A stretch of DNA of 64,000 nt from Kribbella caucasensis. Its GTDB lineage: Bacteria; Actinomycetota; Actinomycetes; Propionibacteriales; Kribbellaceae. This document shows positions 51,407 through 59,902 of the stretch, one piece after another; within the stretch, counting starts at the first letter, position 1, and every line of letters begins with the position of its first letter. The stretch lies in contig NZ_SNWQ01000011.1 in assembly GCF_004361855.1 (NCBI RefSeq), positions 62,001 to 126,000 on the forward strand. The letters are read 5' to 3'. A model generated the notes under the pieces. That model saw nothing but the letters and a program-made list of their open reading frames with translations, ran no database searches and was not told the origin of the DNA. The position numbers and the translations under genes were made by a program.

Positions 51407-52735
51407 TCACCAGCCCGGCAGCACGAGGGCCGCCCAGACCAGCATCGGTCCGACGAGTACGACGATCATGCTGTAGGTCAGGATCTGCTTGTAATAAACG
51501 GGTTCCGTGATCGAGTCCGGCCGGTTCGCCAGCATCAGCGCGCCGTTGGTGGAGAACGGGCTGACGTCCACGATCGTCGACGCGATCGCCAGCGCCGCGA
51601 CGAACAGGCCCGCGCTGATCCCGCCGTTGCCGATCAGCGGAACCGCGATCGGGATGATCACCGGTAGCAGCGCCGTCGAGGACGCGAACGCCGACACCAC
51701 GCCGCCGACGTAGCAGAGGACCAGGGCGCCGATCACCGCCGCGCCAAGTCCGGCGGCCCAGTTGCCGACGAACTCGGGCGACCCTGCCTCGGTCAGGACC
51801 GCGGCGTACGTGCTCACGCCGGCGACCAGCAGAACCGTCGGCCAGGCGATCTGCCTGACCGCGTCCTTGTGCTCCTTCGGCGCGAGTGTCGCGAGGACCA
51901 CCGCCGCCGTGATGGATACGAACCCGATGTTCTTGTCGAAGATCAGCGAGACCAGGGCCACGCCGACGAAGGCGACCAACGTGAGCACCTGGTCCCGGCG
52001 TACGCCGAGAGCCTGCGTGGTGCCGGTCGGCACGGACGTACCGTAGCCGCGCGCCGGTACCGTCGCGCCACCCCGATGCAGGTCCTCGGTCAAATGGTCG
52101 TCGGCTGGGTCGTCCGGGTCGATCCGCTGCTCCATCAAGCGCCGGCCGCCGAGCAGGACGAACAGGATGGCCGCCATCACCAGGTTGACGACCAGGCTGG
52201 CCAGGAACACGGTCAGCTCGCTGGACGGCAGGTTGTTCTCCTCCATCACCGAGTTGGTGATGGTGCCGTAGATGCTGATCGGCGAGAACCCGCCGCCCTG
52301 GGCGCCGTGCACGACGAACATGCCCATCATCAGCGGGTTGATCTTGTACCGCCCGGCGAACCCGAGCGCGATCGGCCCGATGATCGCGCAGGCCGCCGGA
52401 CTTGCCGCGCCGATCGCGGTCAGCAGGGCGGTGACCGCGAACATCACCCAGGGGATCAGCGCGACCCGGCCGCCGACCGCGCGGACCGCGGATCTGACGA
52501 TCAGGTCGACCGTGCCGTTGTTCTTGGCTATCGCGAACAGATAGGTGACGCCGATCAGCGTCAGGATGAGGTCGCCGCTGACGCCGCCGAGGATCTCCCG
52601 CTCGCTCAGGTCGAGCGAGAACATGCCGACCAGCCACGCCGCGACGTACGCGAGCGCGCCCATGTTGATCGGCAGCAGGGTCCCCATCACGAACAGCGCC
52701 ACCAGCGCCAGGATCGCTACCCACTCAGGTCCCAT
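51407..52735 (-). CDS. MatC-like dicarboxylate carrier (ion transporter superfamily)
   Basis: This 442-residue protein has about twelve hydrophobic segments. The N-terminal part (LLPINMGALAYVAAWLVGMF; GGVSGDLILTLIGVTYLFAIA) matches the MatC N-terminal family, named for the Rhizobium malonate carrier. The central GAASPAACAIIGPIALGF and HGAQGGGFSPISIYG loops are typical. ATG 52735 is chosen because GAAAGG lies 7 nt away; ATG 52741 is possible. It is divergent from a GntR regulator, as matC is controlled by GntR-type MatR in Rhizobium. The substrate (malonate or another dicarboxylate) is inferred. Confidence 0.83.
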   Translation of the reverse strand: MGPEWVAILALVALFVMGTLLPINMGALAYVAAWLVGMFSLDLSEREILGGVSGDLILTLIGVTYLFAIAKNNGTVDLIVRSAVRAVGGRVALIPWVMFAVTALLTAIGAASPAACAIIGPIALGFAGRYKINPLMMGMFVVHGAQGGGFSPISIYGTITNSVMEENNLPSSELTVFLASLVVNLVMAAILFVLLGGRRLMEQRIDPDDPADDHLTEDLHRGGATVPARGYGTSVPTGTTQALGVRRDQVLTLVAFVGVALVSLIFDKNIGFVSITAAVVLATLAPKEHKDAVRQIAWPTVLLVAGVSTYAAVLTEAGSPEFVGNWAAGLGAAVIGALVLCYVGGVVSAFASSTALLPVIIPIAVPLIGNGGISAGLFVAALAIASTIVDVSPFSTNGALMLANRPDSITEPVYYKQILTYSMIVVLVGPMLVWAALVLPGW

Positions 52736-52794
52736 GACCATGCCTTTCGGTGAGAGTGGTGGGATGAGCCGAAGGGATACAGCCTCTGGCTCAG

Positions 52795-52835
52795 TGGCCT
52801 AGCCAATAGCCCAATCAGCCAGTTGTCAATAGGAT
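52795..52835. promoter_or_regulatory. Divergent region of the matC-like and gntR genes
   Basis: TGGC-CTA-GCCA (52795-52805) is a short dyad, and AGCCAAT and AGCCCAAT follow as a near direct repeat (52801-52815). TAGGAT (52830-52835) lies 7 nt before the gntR ATG at 52843 and may be its -10 element. A GntR site is likely here but not certain. Confidence 0.35.
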
Positions 52836-52842
52836 GGGTCGT

Positions 52843-53550
52843 ATGAGCGATGCCACCCCGCGCTTCCCCAGACCGGTACTGCGGACCCGCCTGTACGAGC
52901 AGGTCGCCGAACAGATCAGCGCGTGGATCGCGGACAACGGTCTGCGGGCCGGGGACCGTTTGCCGCCCGAGCGGGAGCTGGCCGGGCGGCTCGGTGTGAG
53001 CCGGGCGACACTGAGCCAGGCTTTGGTGGCGCTCGAGGTGATCGGCGTCGTCGTGGTCCGGCATGGCGATGGGACGGTGCTGACCGAGCGCGCCCGGACC
53101 GCACCGGTGATCGAGGCGATCCGTGCGCACGCCGACCGGTTGCCGGAGATCATCGAGGCGCGGGACGCGTTGGAGACCAAGTTGGCGGCGCTCGCGGCGG
53201 CCCGGCGTACCGAGGATGATCTGGTCGCGATCCGGGCGGCACTGACCGAGATGGAGCGCGACATCGAGGCGGGCGGTCGCGGGGTCGAGGGGGATGAGCG
53301 GTTCCACGGCGCGGTCACCACGGCGGCCCGGTCGGAGTTGCTCGCGCAGATGATGGCCGCCATCCACGACCTGATCCGGGAGACGCGGATCGAGTCGCTG
53401 TCCCAACCGGGGCGGCCGCGGGACTCGTTGGCCGGGCATCGCAAGGTCGCTGACGCGATCGCTGCCGGTGATCCGGACGCCGCGGCCCAGGCCATGCACG
53501 ACCACGTGCTGTTGGTCAGCGACGTCGCCCTACTGCGCGAGCAGTCGTGA
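52843..53550 (+). CDS. GntR-family regulator (FadR subfamily)
   Basis: This 235-residue regulator has the GntR winged helix (LYEQVAEQISAWIADNGLRA; GVSRATLSQALVALE) and an all-helical FCD domain (IIEARDALETKLAALAAARR; FHGAVTTAARSELLAQMM). FCD domains usually bind a carboxylate through a metal held by His/Asp residues, which suits a dicarboxylate-responsive repressor. It is divergent from the MatC-like carrier operon. Its stop overlaps the next start (GTGA, 53547-53550). Confidence 0.92.
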   Translation: MSDATPRFPRPVLRTRLYEQVAEQISAWIADNGLRAGDRLPPERELAGRLGVSRATLSQALVALEVIGVVVVRHGDGTVLTERARTAPVIEAIRAHADRLPEIIEARDALETKLAALAAARRTEDDLVAIRAALTEMERDIEAGGRGVEGDERFHGAVTTAARSELLAQMMAAIHDLIRETRIESLSQPGRPRDSLAGHRKVADAIAAGDPDAAAQAMHDHVLLVSDVALLREQS

Positions 53551-54305
53551 CGGGCCTCGAACACCTGGCGATCGTCGGAACGGGTCTCGTCGCCGGGTTG
53601 CTGACGTCGACCGTCGGAGTGGCGTCGCTGGTGAGCTTCCCGGTGCTGGTCGCGCTCGGGATCCCGCCGGTGGTCGCGAACGCGTCGAACACCGTTGGCC
53701 TGATCCCGGCCGGTCTGGGCGGCTCGCTCGGCTATCGCCGCGAACTCCGCGAACAACCGCAGGTCACCTGGTATGTCGTCCTCACCTGCGCGATCGGTTC
53801 CATCGGCGGAGCCGTGTTGCTGCTCGCGCTGCCGCCCGGGGTGTTCGAATCGATCGTGCCGTGGCTGATTCTGTTCACCTGCCTGACCGTCGGCGCGCAA
53901 CCGTGGATCTCGAAGTGGCTGCGCTCCCGCAAACCACACGACATCGAGCCCCGCTTGACGATGTCGCCGATCACCACGCTCTTCGCCGGGGTCACCGGTG
54001 TGTACGGCGGCTACTTCGGGGCCGGTTCCGGCGTGATGATGATGGCCGTCCTGGGTCTCGGCCTGGACCTGGAACTCCGGGTCGTCAACGCCCTCAAGAC
54101 CCTGGCCGTGCTGGCCGCCAACGTCGTCGCCGGCCTGATCTTCCTCTTCGTCGCCGATCTGGACTTCACCGCCATCGGCCTGCTGGCGGCCGGTTCCATC
54201 GTCGGCGGGTACGCCGGCGCCCACGTCGGTCGCGTCCTCCCGCCCACCCTGCTCCGCATCCTGGTCGTCCTGGCCGGCATCATCGCCGCGGTCGCCATGC
54301 TTTGA
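53547..54305 (+). CDS. TauE/SafE-family (DUF81) membrane permease
   Basis: This 252-residue protein has seven or eight hydrophobic segments and the two TauE/SafE repeats (GLLTSTVGVASLVSFPVLVA, then NASNTVGLIPAGLGG; GVYGGYFGAGSGVMMMAVLG, then NALKTLAVLAANV). Family members export sulfite, sulfoacetate or other small anions, and some import organic anions. It is coupled to the GntR regulator by a GTGA overlap, so it probably belongs to the same organic-acid system. Confidence 0.87.
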   Translation: MTGLEHLAIVGTGLVAGLLTSTVGVASLVSFPVLVALGIPPVVANASNTVGLIPAGLGGSLGYRRELREQPQVTWYVVLTCAIGSIGGAVLLLALPPGVFESIVPWLILFTCLTVGAQPWISKWLRSRKPHDIEPRLTMSPITTLFAGVTGVYGGYFGAGSGVMMMAVLGLGLDLELRVVNALKTLAVLAANVVAGLIFLFVADLDFTAIGLLAAGSIVGGYAGAHVGRVLPPTLLRILVVLAGIIAAVAML

Positions 54306-54371
54306 GACTGTCAGACGTCTGCCGGAGTGCTGTGGAAGGCTCTGCATGGGTGTACATCGATGGAGGCGCGG

Positions 54372-55601
54372 ATGAGGAACTGGGCAGGCAACATCACCTT
54401 CTCGGCGGAATTGGAGCGGCCGGGCAGTGTGGCGGAGCTGCAGGATCTGGTCGGGCGGAGCGAGCGGGTTCGGGTGCTCGGCAGCGGGCATTCGTTCAAC
54501 CGGATCGCGGACACGACCGGCACGCTGGTCTCGGTGGCGAACCTGCCGCGGGTGGTGGAGATCGCGGCCGACCGGCGGTCCGTGCGCGTCTCGTCCGGAC
54601 TCCGGTACGGCGAGGTGACCGCGGCGCTGGAGGAGAACGGCCTGGCCCTGCACAACCTCGGTTCGCTGCCGCATATCTCGGTCGCGGGCGCGTGTTCCAC
54701 CGGGACCCACGGCTCGGGTGACACCAATGGGACGCTCGCGTCGGCCGTCCGGCGGATCGAGTTCATCGGCGCGGACGGATCGCTCGTGGCGCTCGACCGT
54801 GATCACCCGGACTTCCTCGGATCCGTGATCGCCCTCGGCGCACTCGGGGTGACGACGCATCTGACCCTCGCCACCGAACCGTCGTACGAGATCAGCCAGA
54901 TCGTGTACGACGGTCTGCCGGTGGATCGGCTTTCGTCGGATTTCACCGCGATCGTCGGGAGTGCGTACAGCGTGAGCGCGTTCACGGACTGGGTGGATCC
55001 GGACGTGATGGTGTGGCGGAAGGGCAAGGGGATCGCGGCCGAGCCGGAGTGGTTCGGGGCGCGGCTGGCCGATGGGGCGCGGCATCCGATCAAGGGGATG
55101 CCGGCGGACTTCGCCACCGAACAAGGCGGGGTGCCGGGTCCGTGGAACGCGCGGTTGCCGCATTTCCGGTTGGAGTTCACCCCGAGCAACGGTGAGGAGC
55201 TGCAGTCCGAGTACTTCCTGCCCCGGGCGGCGGCCGCTGCCGGGATCGAGGCGATGCGGGCCCTCGGCAACAAGATGTCTTCGGTGATACAGGTCTCGGA
55301 GGTTCGGACGATTGCGGCCGACGAGCTCTGGTTGAGCCCTAGCCAGGGGCGCGACACGGTCGCCTTCCACTTCACCTGGGTGCAGGACGAGGCTGCCGTC
55401 CGGCCGGTGGTCGAGTCGATCGAGGACGCCCTGCTCAGGCTCGGAGCGCGGCCTCACTGGGGGAAGGTGTTCGCCGCCGACGCCGCGACGCTGCGCGAGT
55501 GCTATCCGCTTGTGCCCGATTTCATCGGCTTGGCGGCGAAGTACGACCCTGCCGGCAAATTCCGCAACGACTATCTGAACACGTACCTTCCCTTGTCCTG
55601 A
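54372..55601 (+). CDS. Alditol oxidase (AldO-like flavoprotein)
   Basis: This 409-residue oxidase closely resembles Streptomyces AldO, which oxidises xylitol, sorbitol and similar alditols at C1 with release of hydrogen peroxide. It has a FAD-binding type 4 domain with H40 (LGSGHSFN), the histidine expected to carry covalent FAD, and GSLPHISVAGACSTGTHGSG. The ALO-type substrate domain follows (GVPGPWNARLPHFRLEFTPS; RPHWGKVFAADAATL; YDPAGKFRNDY). The ATG at 54372 follows GGAGG (54362-54366). A beta-galactosidase gene follows. Confidence 0.92.
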   Translation: MRNWAGNITFSAELERPGSVAELQDLVGRSERVRVLGSGHSFNRIADTTGTLVSVANLPRVVEIAADRRSVRVSSGLRYGEVTAALEENGLALHNLGSLPHISVAGACSTGTHGSGDTNGTLASAVRRIEFIGADGSLVALDRDHPDFLGSVIALGALGVTTHLTLATEPSYEISQIVYDGLPVDRLSSDFTAIVGSAYSVSAFTDWVDPDVMVWRKGKGIAAEPEWFGARLADGARHPIKGMPADFATEQGGVPGPWNARLPHFRLEFTPSNGEELQSEYFLPRAAAAAGIEAMRALGNKMSSVIQVSEVRTIAADELWLSPSQGRDTVAFHFTWVQDEAAVRPVVESIEDALLRLGARPHWGKVFAADAATLRECYPLVPDFIGLAAKYDPAGKFRNDYLNTYLPLS

Positions 55602-55643
55602 ACTGCGGAGTCCTGATGGCCGTGGAGGAAGGTGGAGATATCC

Positions 55644-57587
55644 GTGGCTGACCTGTATTTCGGTGGCGACTACAACCCGGAGCAGTGGTCGCCGGACGTC
55701 TGGGCCGAGGACGTCGAACTGATGCGCCGGGCCGGGGTCAACCTGGTGAGCGTTGGCGTGTTCTCCTGGTCGAGTCTGGAGCCGGAGCCCGGTCGGTACG
55801 AGTTCGCCTGGCTCGACCAGGTACTGGAGCTCCTTCATCACAATGGGATCCGGGTCAACCTGGCCACGCCGACGGCGTCCCCACCGCCATGGTTCAGCCT
55901 CGCGCACCCTGACGCGCTGCCGGTCACCGCGGACGGAGTACAGCTCCTGCACGGCAGCCGGGACACGTACTGCGTGTCCGCCCCGGCGTACAGGGAGGCT
56001 GCGGCCGGGATCGCGCGGGTGCTGGGTGAGCGGTACGGCGATCACCCGGCGCTGGCGATGTGGCACGTGCACAACGAGTACGGGACGGGGTGCTACTGCG
56101 ATCACGCGGCTGCTGGGTTTCGCCGGTGGTTGCAGGACCGGTACGGCGATCTGCGGGAGCTGAACGAGGCCTGGACGACGGCGTTCTGGAGTCAGGGGTA
56201 CTCCGCGTGGGAGCAGGTCTTTCCGCCGCGGCGGACGCAGTACTTGTCGAACCCCGCGCAGCTGCTGGACTTCCGGCGCTTCCTCTCCGACGAACTGCTG
56301 GCCGCGTACCTGGAGCAGAAGGCGGTACTGCGCTCGCTGAGCCCCGGTGTTCCGATCACGACGAACTTCGTCTTCGGCGGTTGGGTGCCGGTAGATCACC
56401 AGCGCTGGGCTCGGGAGGTCGATGTGGTTGCCATTGACCACTATCCCGACGGTGCCGGGATCGAGGCCGAACAGCAAACCGCGTTCGGCGCGGATCTGGC
56501 CCGGTCGTGGGCCGGCGGTGGTTCGTGGCTGCTGATGGAGCAGGCGGCCGGGTCGCTGAACGACCGGGGCCGGATGCACGCCAAGGAACCCGGGCGGATG
56601 ACGCGGAACAGCCTCGCGCACGTGGCCCGCGGGTCGCGCGGCGCGATGTTCTTCCAGTGGCGCGCGTCGCAGGGTGGGGCCGAGCTTTACCACACGGCGA
56701 TGGTCCCGCATGCCGGTCCGGACAGCAGGCTGTTCGACGAGGTGGCCTCGCTGGGCGCGCTCCTGCCGCGGCTGGCCGAGGCCGACGACGGCGCTGTCGA
56801 GGCCGAGGTGGCGATCCTGTGGGACGCCGAGTCCTGGTGGGCGCTGCAGGGACCAGGGCTGCCGTCGCCCGAGATCGACTACCTCGCCGCGGTCCGCGCC
56901 GCTCATCGGCAGTTCTGGTCTTTGGGGATCGGCGTGGACTTCGCGCATCCTTCGGCGGATCTGTCGGCTTATCGGGTCGTCGTCGTGCCGAGTCTGTACC
57001 TCGTATCGGATGAGGCCGCCGCGACCATCAGTTCGTACACCGGGCAGCTGGTGATCACTCCGCTGAGCGGGATCGCGGACGGCGCCGGGCAGATTCGGTT
57101 GGGTGGCTATCCGGGGGCGTTCCGAGACGTACTCGGGATCCGGGTCGAGGAGTTCTGTCCTGTCGACGGGGTTGTCTCGCTGTCCGGCGGCGATCGTGGT
57201 TCTGGGTGGTCCGAACGCGTCCACCTGGCCGGCGCCGAGGCCGTTTCGTCGTACCAGGGCGGGCCATTGGACGGTTGGCCGGCGATCACGCGGCGCGAGA
57301 ACGCGTGGTACATCTCCACCTGGTTGGACGACCAGTCGTACGAGCGGCTGATCGCGCAGGTGCTGCGGGCTGCGGAGATCGTCCCACCCGACCTGCCCCG
57401 CGGCGTGGAACTCATCACCCGCCACTCCGGCAACACCCGCTGGCGCTTCCTCCTCAACCACACCGACCACTCGACCGTCATTCCCGGAGGCGGTCTGGAC
57501 CTGGTGACCGGGCAGACGCTTGCTGACGAGGTGCCCCTGGCCGCAGGCGCGTGGGCCGTACTCCGCGACCAGGTCGAAAATTGCTAG
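55644..57587 (+). CDS. Beta-galactosidase, family GH42
   Basis: This 647-residue intracellular enzyme has no signal peptide. The barrel domain begins LYFGGDYNPEQW and contains the acid/base E145 (HVHNEYG) and nucleophile E299 (WLLMEQAAG). The Zn-type cysteines of some relatives are represented by TGCYCDHAA. A trimerisation domain and a small C-terminal beta domain follow. GTG 55644 is preferred because GGAG lies 6 nt upstream; GTG 55632 is possible. It should cut terminal beta-galactosides from plant or host oligosaccharides. Confidence 0.93.
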   Translation: MADLYFGGDYNPEQWSPDVWAEDVELMRRAGVNLVSVGVFSWSSLEPEPGRYEFAWLDQVLELLHHNGIRVNLATPTASPPPWFSLAHPDALPVTADGVQLLHGSRDTYCVSAPAYREAAAGIARVLGERYGDHPALAMWHVHNEYGTGCYCDHAAAGFRRWLQDRYGDLRELNEAWTTAFWSQGYSAWEQVFPPRRTQYLSNPAQLLDFRRFLSDELLAAYLEQKAVLRSLSPGVPITTNFVFGGWVPVDHQRWAREVDVVAIDHYPDGAGIEAEQQTAFGADLARSWAGGGSWLLMEQAAGSLNDRGRMHAKEPGRMTRNSLAHVARGSRGAMFFQWRASQGGAELYHTAMVPHAGPDSRLFDEVASLGALLPRLAEADDGAVEAEVAILWDAESWWALQGPGLPSPEIDYLAAVRAAHRQFWSLGIGVDFAHPSADLSAYRVVVVPSLYLVSDEAAATISSYTGQLVITPLSGIADGAGQIRLGGYPGAFRDVLGIRVEEFCPVDGVVSLSGGDRGSGWSERVHLAGAEAVSSYQGGPLDGWPAITRRENAWYISTWLDDQSYERLIAQVLRAAEIVPPDLPRGVELITRHSGNTRWRFLLNHTDHSTVIPGGGLDLVTGQTLADEVPLAAGAWAVLRDQVENC

Positions 57588-57665
57588 AAGCAACCAATAG
57601 CCAAGAAACCTCAAGCTGGACAAGCGATTCCTCCCTTCTCGCGAGCCGCCTCCGATTTGGCTGGA

Positions 57666-57685
57666 TCGAACATGCGTTCTAATCT
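57666..57685 (+). promoter_or_regulatory. LexA (SOS) box overlapping a leaderless -10 element
   Basis: TCGAACATGCGTTCTA (57666-57681) differs at one position from the actinobacterial LexA consensus TCGAAC-N4-GTTCGA. It overlaps TAATCT (57680-57685), which lies 6 nt before the ATG at 57692, so bound LexA would block the promoter. Confidence 0.75.
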
Positions 57686-57691
57686 AGACAC

Positions 57692-59716
57692 ATGAACGCG
57701 ATCACGGTCAACTCGGGCTACGGCGAACACGACCTCGCCGCAGAACTGGACGCCCTGGACGCTGCCGGGCTGCTGATCCCACCCGACGACCCGGAGGCGG
57801 TGGGTGGTCCGGTGCTGATCGACGAGACCGACTACTACGACACCGTCGACTCCTATCGGATGTCGCGGGTGGAGGCGTTCGAGTGGCAGGAGTGGGCCCT
57901 CGCCGACCAGAACGAGGCCGAACGCTTTCTGCTGGAGCTGGATGCGCCGTGGGTGTTCCTGCCTCCTGGCGCGGAGCTGGCCGCGGCGTTGGAGCAGGTC
58001 CGGGCGACGACCCTGTCGCCGATGGCGTTGGTCGAGTTGATGAAGGCCACCGCCCGGCAGACGGCCTGGTCGGAGTCGATCCGGCTGGAGGCGATCGCGT
58101 CGTTCTGGCGGCAGCGCCAGGCCCAGTCCAGCGACATCCCGCGCCCCAACCAGATCGACAAGGCCGGCCGTCCGATCGACCCCGAACGCAGCTGGGCGGC
58201 CGAGATCGCGCTCGCATTGAAGGTGTCGCCGGAGACCGTCGGCAACCACATCGACACCGCGCTACACCTGACCTCCACCCTGACCGCGACCCATTCGGCG
58301 TTGCGGTGCGGCGCGATCAGCCTGTCGAAGGCGATCGCGATCTCCACCAAGACCCGGGAGCTGACCGAGGCTCAGGCTCGCGCGGTCGAGGCGCATGTGC
58401 TGAAGCGCGCGCCCGGTCAGACCCACGCGAACCTGCAGAAGTCGCTGAGCCGCCAGGTCGCCAAATACCGGGCCAAGGACCAGGCCGACCGGCACCGCAA
58501 GGCGGTTGACGAGCGGTGCTGCAAGATCGTGCCTTTGCCGGACGGGATGGCCGGCCTGTGGATCGTCAACACCGCCGACAAGATCCAGCAGATCTGGGTC
58601 GTCATCCAGGCCCTGGCCACCCTCGCCAAACACCACACCCCCACCCCTGGCGGAGCGACCACCAGCACCGGCACCGCGTCCGCCGGGGATACCGGTATCC
58701 CCGGCAACGGCTCCGGCTCCGCCACGGGCTCCGGCTCGACGGGCACGGGCTCCGCAGATACCACCTCCTCCACCTCCGCCCGAGGCACCGGCTCGACGGG
58801 CACCGGCTCCACCGCCGCCTCCGCGGGATCTGCGGCATCTGCGGCATCTGCGGGCACAGGCTCCGCCTCCGCAGACAACGCCGCCGCGGGCACCACCAAC
58901 GCCGCGGATGCTACCTCCGTCGCGGGCACCGGCACCGCAGACACCGGTGCCGCGGGTGCTGCCTCCACCGCCGGCGGCGCTGCCGGACCGTTCACCGACC
59001 CGGGCAGCCATCCGGATCCACGGGCGACCGGCTCACCTCCAGACCACGACCCGCACCCAGAACGGGCCAAGGATCGGCGGAATGTGGATCAGCGGCGGGC
59101 TGATGCGGTGGCCGACCTGTTCGAGCACGTGCTGCGCAACGGGCTGGACTGGCTCGACCGGCGCCTGCCCGACCAGCACAAACGCCGCCCGCACATCGAG
59201 GTCGTCGTCCCGTTCTCGACCCTGCTCGGTCTCGACGACGACCCCGCCGAACTGACCGGCTACGGGCCGATCCCGGCCGACATGGCCCGACGGATCGCGG
59301 AGGACGGCACCTGGCGCCGGCTCCTCACCGATCCCATCAACGGCGCCGTGCTCGAGGCCTCGACCACCCGCCACGACCCCGGCGCCCTGGTCACCGAAAC
59401 CCTGCTGGCCCGGCATCCGGTCTGCGCCTGGCCTGGTTGCAACCGGACGTCGCGGGAATGCGACCGCGACCATGGCACCCCGTTCGCCCGCACGGGGACG
59501 ACGAGCCTGGCTGGGATGGCGCCGTACTGCGAGTACCATCACGTCATCAAAGACACCCCCGCCTGGGGCTGGACCACCACCAACCACCCCGACGGCTCGA
59601 TCACCCTGACCACCCCCACCGGGCACCGCCACACCACCGTCCCACCCGCCCGCGGACCCATCACCCAACCACCCACCCAGCCCCAACCCCCAGCCGACGA
59701 ATCACCACCCTTCTGA
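57692..59716 (+). CDS. HNH endonuclease, DUF222 (13E12 repeat) family
   Basis: This 674-residue protein has an N-terminal DUF222 domain (about 60-320: SPMALVELMKATARQTAWSE; RSWAAEIALALKVSPETVGN) and a C-terminal HNH nuclease (about 580-640: HPVCAWPGCNRTSRECDRDH; MAPYCEYHHVIKDTPAWGW) with Cys pairs for zinc. Between them is an unusual insert of about 130 residues rich in Gly, Ser, Thr and Ala (310-440). The family is multi-copy in mycobacteria and other actinomycetes and is linked to mobile DNA. The start appears leaderless, under an SOS box. Confidence 0.9.
   Translation: MNAITVNSGYGEHDLAAELDALDAAGLLIPPDDPEAVGGPVLIDETDYYDTVDSYRMSRVEAFEWQEWALADQNEAERFLLELDAPWVFLPPGAELAAALEQVRATTLSPMALVELMKATARQTAWSESIRLEAIASFWRQRQAQSSDIPRPNQIDKAGRPIDPERSWAAEIALALKVSPETVGNHIDTALHLTSTLTATHSALRCGAISLSKAIAISTKTRELTEAQARAVEAHVLKRAPGQTHANLQKSLSRQVAKYRAKDQADRHRKAVDERCCKIVPLPDGMAGLWIVNTADKIQQIWVVIQALATLAKHHTPTPGGATTSTGTASAGDTGIPGNGSGSATGSGSTGTGSADTTSSTSARGTGSTGTGSTAASAGSAASAASAGTGSASADNAAAGTTNAADATSVAGTGTADTGAAGAASTAGGAAGPFTDPGSHPDPRATGSPPDHDPHPERAKDRRNVDQRRADAVADLFEHVLRNGLDWLDRRLPDQHKRRPHIEVVVPFSTLLGLDDDPAELTGYGPIPADMARRIAEDGTWRRLLTDPINGAVLEASTTRHDPGALVTETLLARHPVCAWPGCNRTSRECDRDHGTPFARTGTTSLAGMAPYCEYHHVIKDTPAWGWTTTNHPDGSITLTTPTGHRHTTVPPARGPITQPPTQPQPPADESPPF
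58660..58990 (+). repeat. Low-complexity Gly/Ser/Thr/Ala coding tract
   Basis: Short imperfect repeats such as GGCACCGGCTC and GGCTCGACGGGCACCGGCTC recur inside the HNH gene, and a 9-bp unit (GGCATCTGC) is tandem around 58828-58852. The tract keeps the reading frame and separates the DUF222 and HNH domains. Confidence 0.8.
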
Positions 59717-59755
59717 CTGCACGAGTGCCGAGCCCGGCCGCCTGCACAACACCCG

Positions 59756-59780
59756 GATGGCCGCCGAGTCATCGGCCATC
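59756..59780 (+). terminator. Hairpin after the HNH gene
   Basis: GATGGCCG (59756-59763) pairs with CGGCCATC (59773-59780) around a 9-nt loop, 40 nt after the stop. The rest of the gap to 59902 holds only a short direct repeat (GCGGGGAGTTCGG, twice, near 59873-59900). Confidence 0.5.
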
Positions 59781-59902
59781 AGCCGCCGTTCACTCCGGAG
59801 CCACGCTGCTGCCGGACTTAGCCGCTGCGCTGCAGTTCCCGGAGTGGCGAGAACGTGGAGAACGCGTGGCGCGGGGAGTTCGGCCGAGCGGGGAGTTCGG
59901 TT

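Noticed and set aside
52742-52842. A definite FadR-type operator (TGGT-N-ACCA form) between the carrier and gntR genes
   Set aside because: Only a short 4-3-4 dyad and a near direct repeat are visible; they do not match the usual half-sites well enough for a firm call.
52815-57623. A 1602-codon open frame on the minus strand across the TauE, aldO and GH42 genes
   Set aside because: It lies wholly antisense to genes with clear catalytic motifs and reads as Arg/Pro/His-rich sequence. High GC at third positions leaves such frames open by chance.
58826-58853. Tandem units in the HNH gene as a possible CRISPR array or integration repeat
   Set aside because: The units are 9 bp, in frame and without spacers, so they are part of a coding low-complexity tract.
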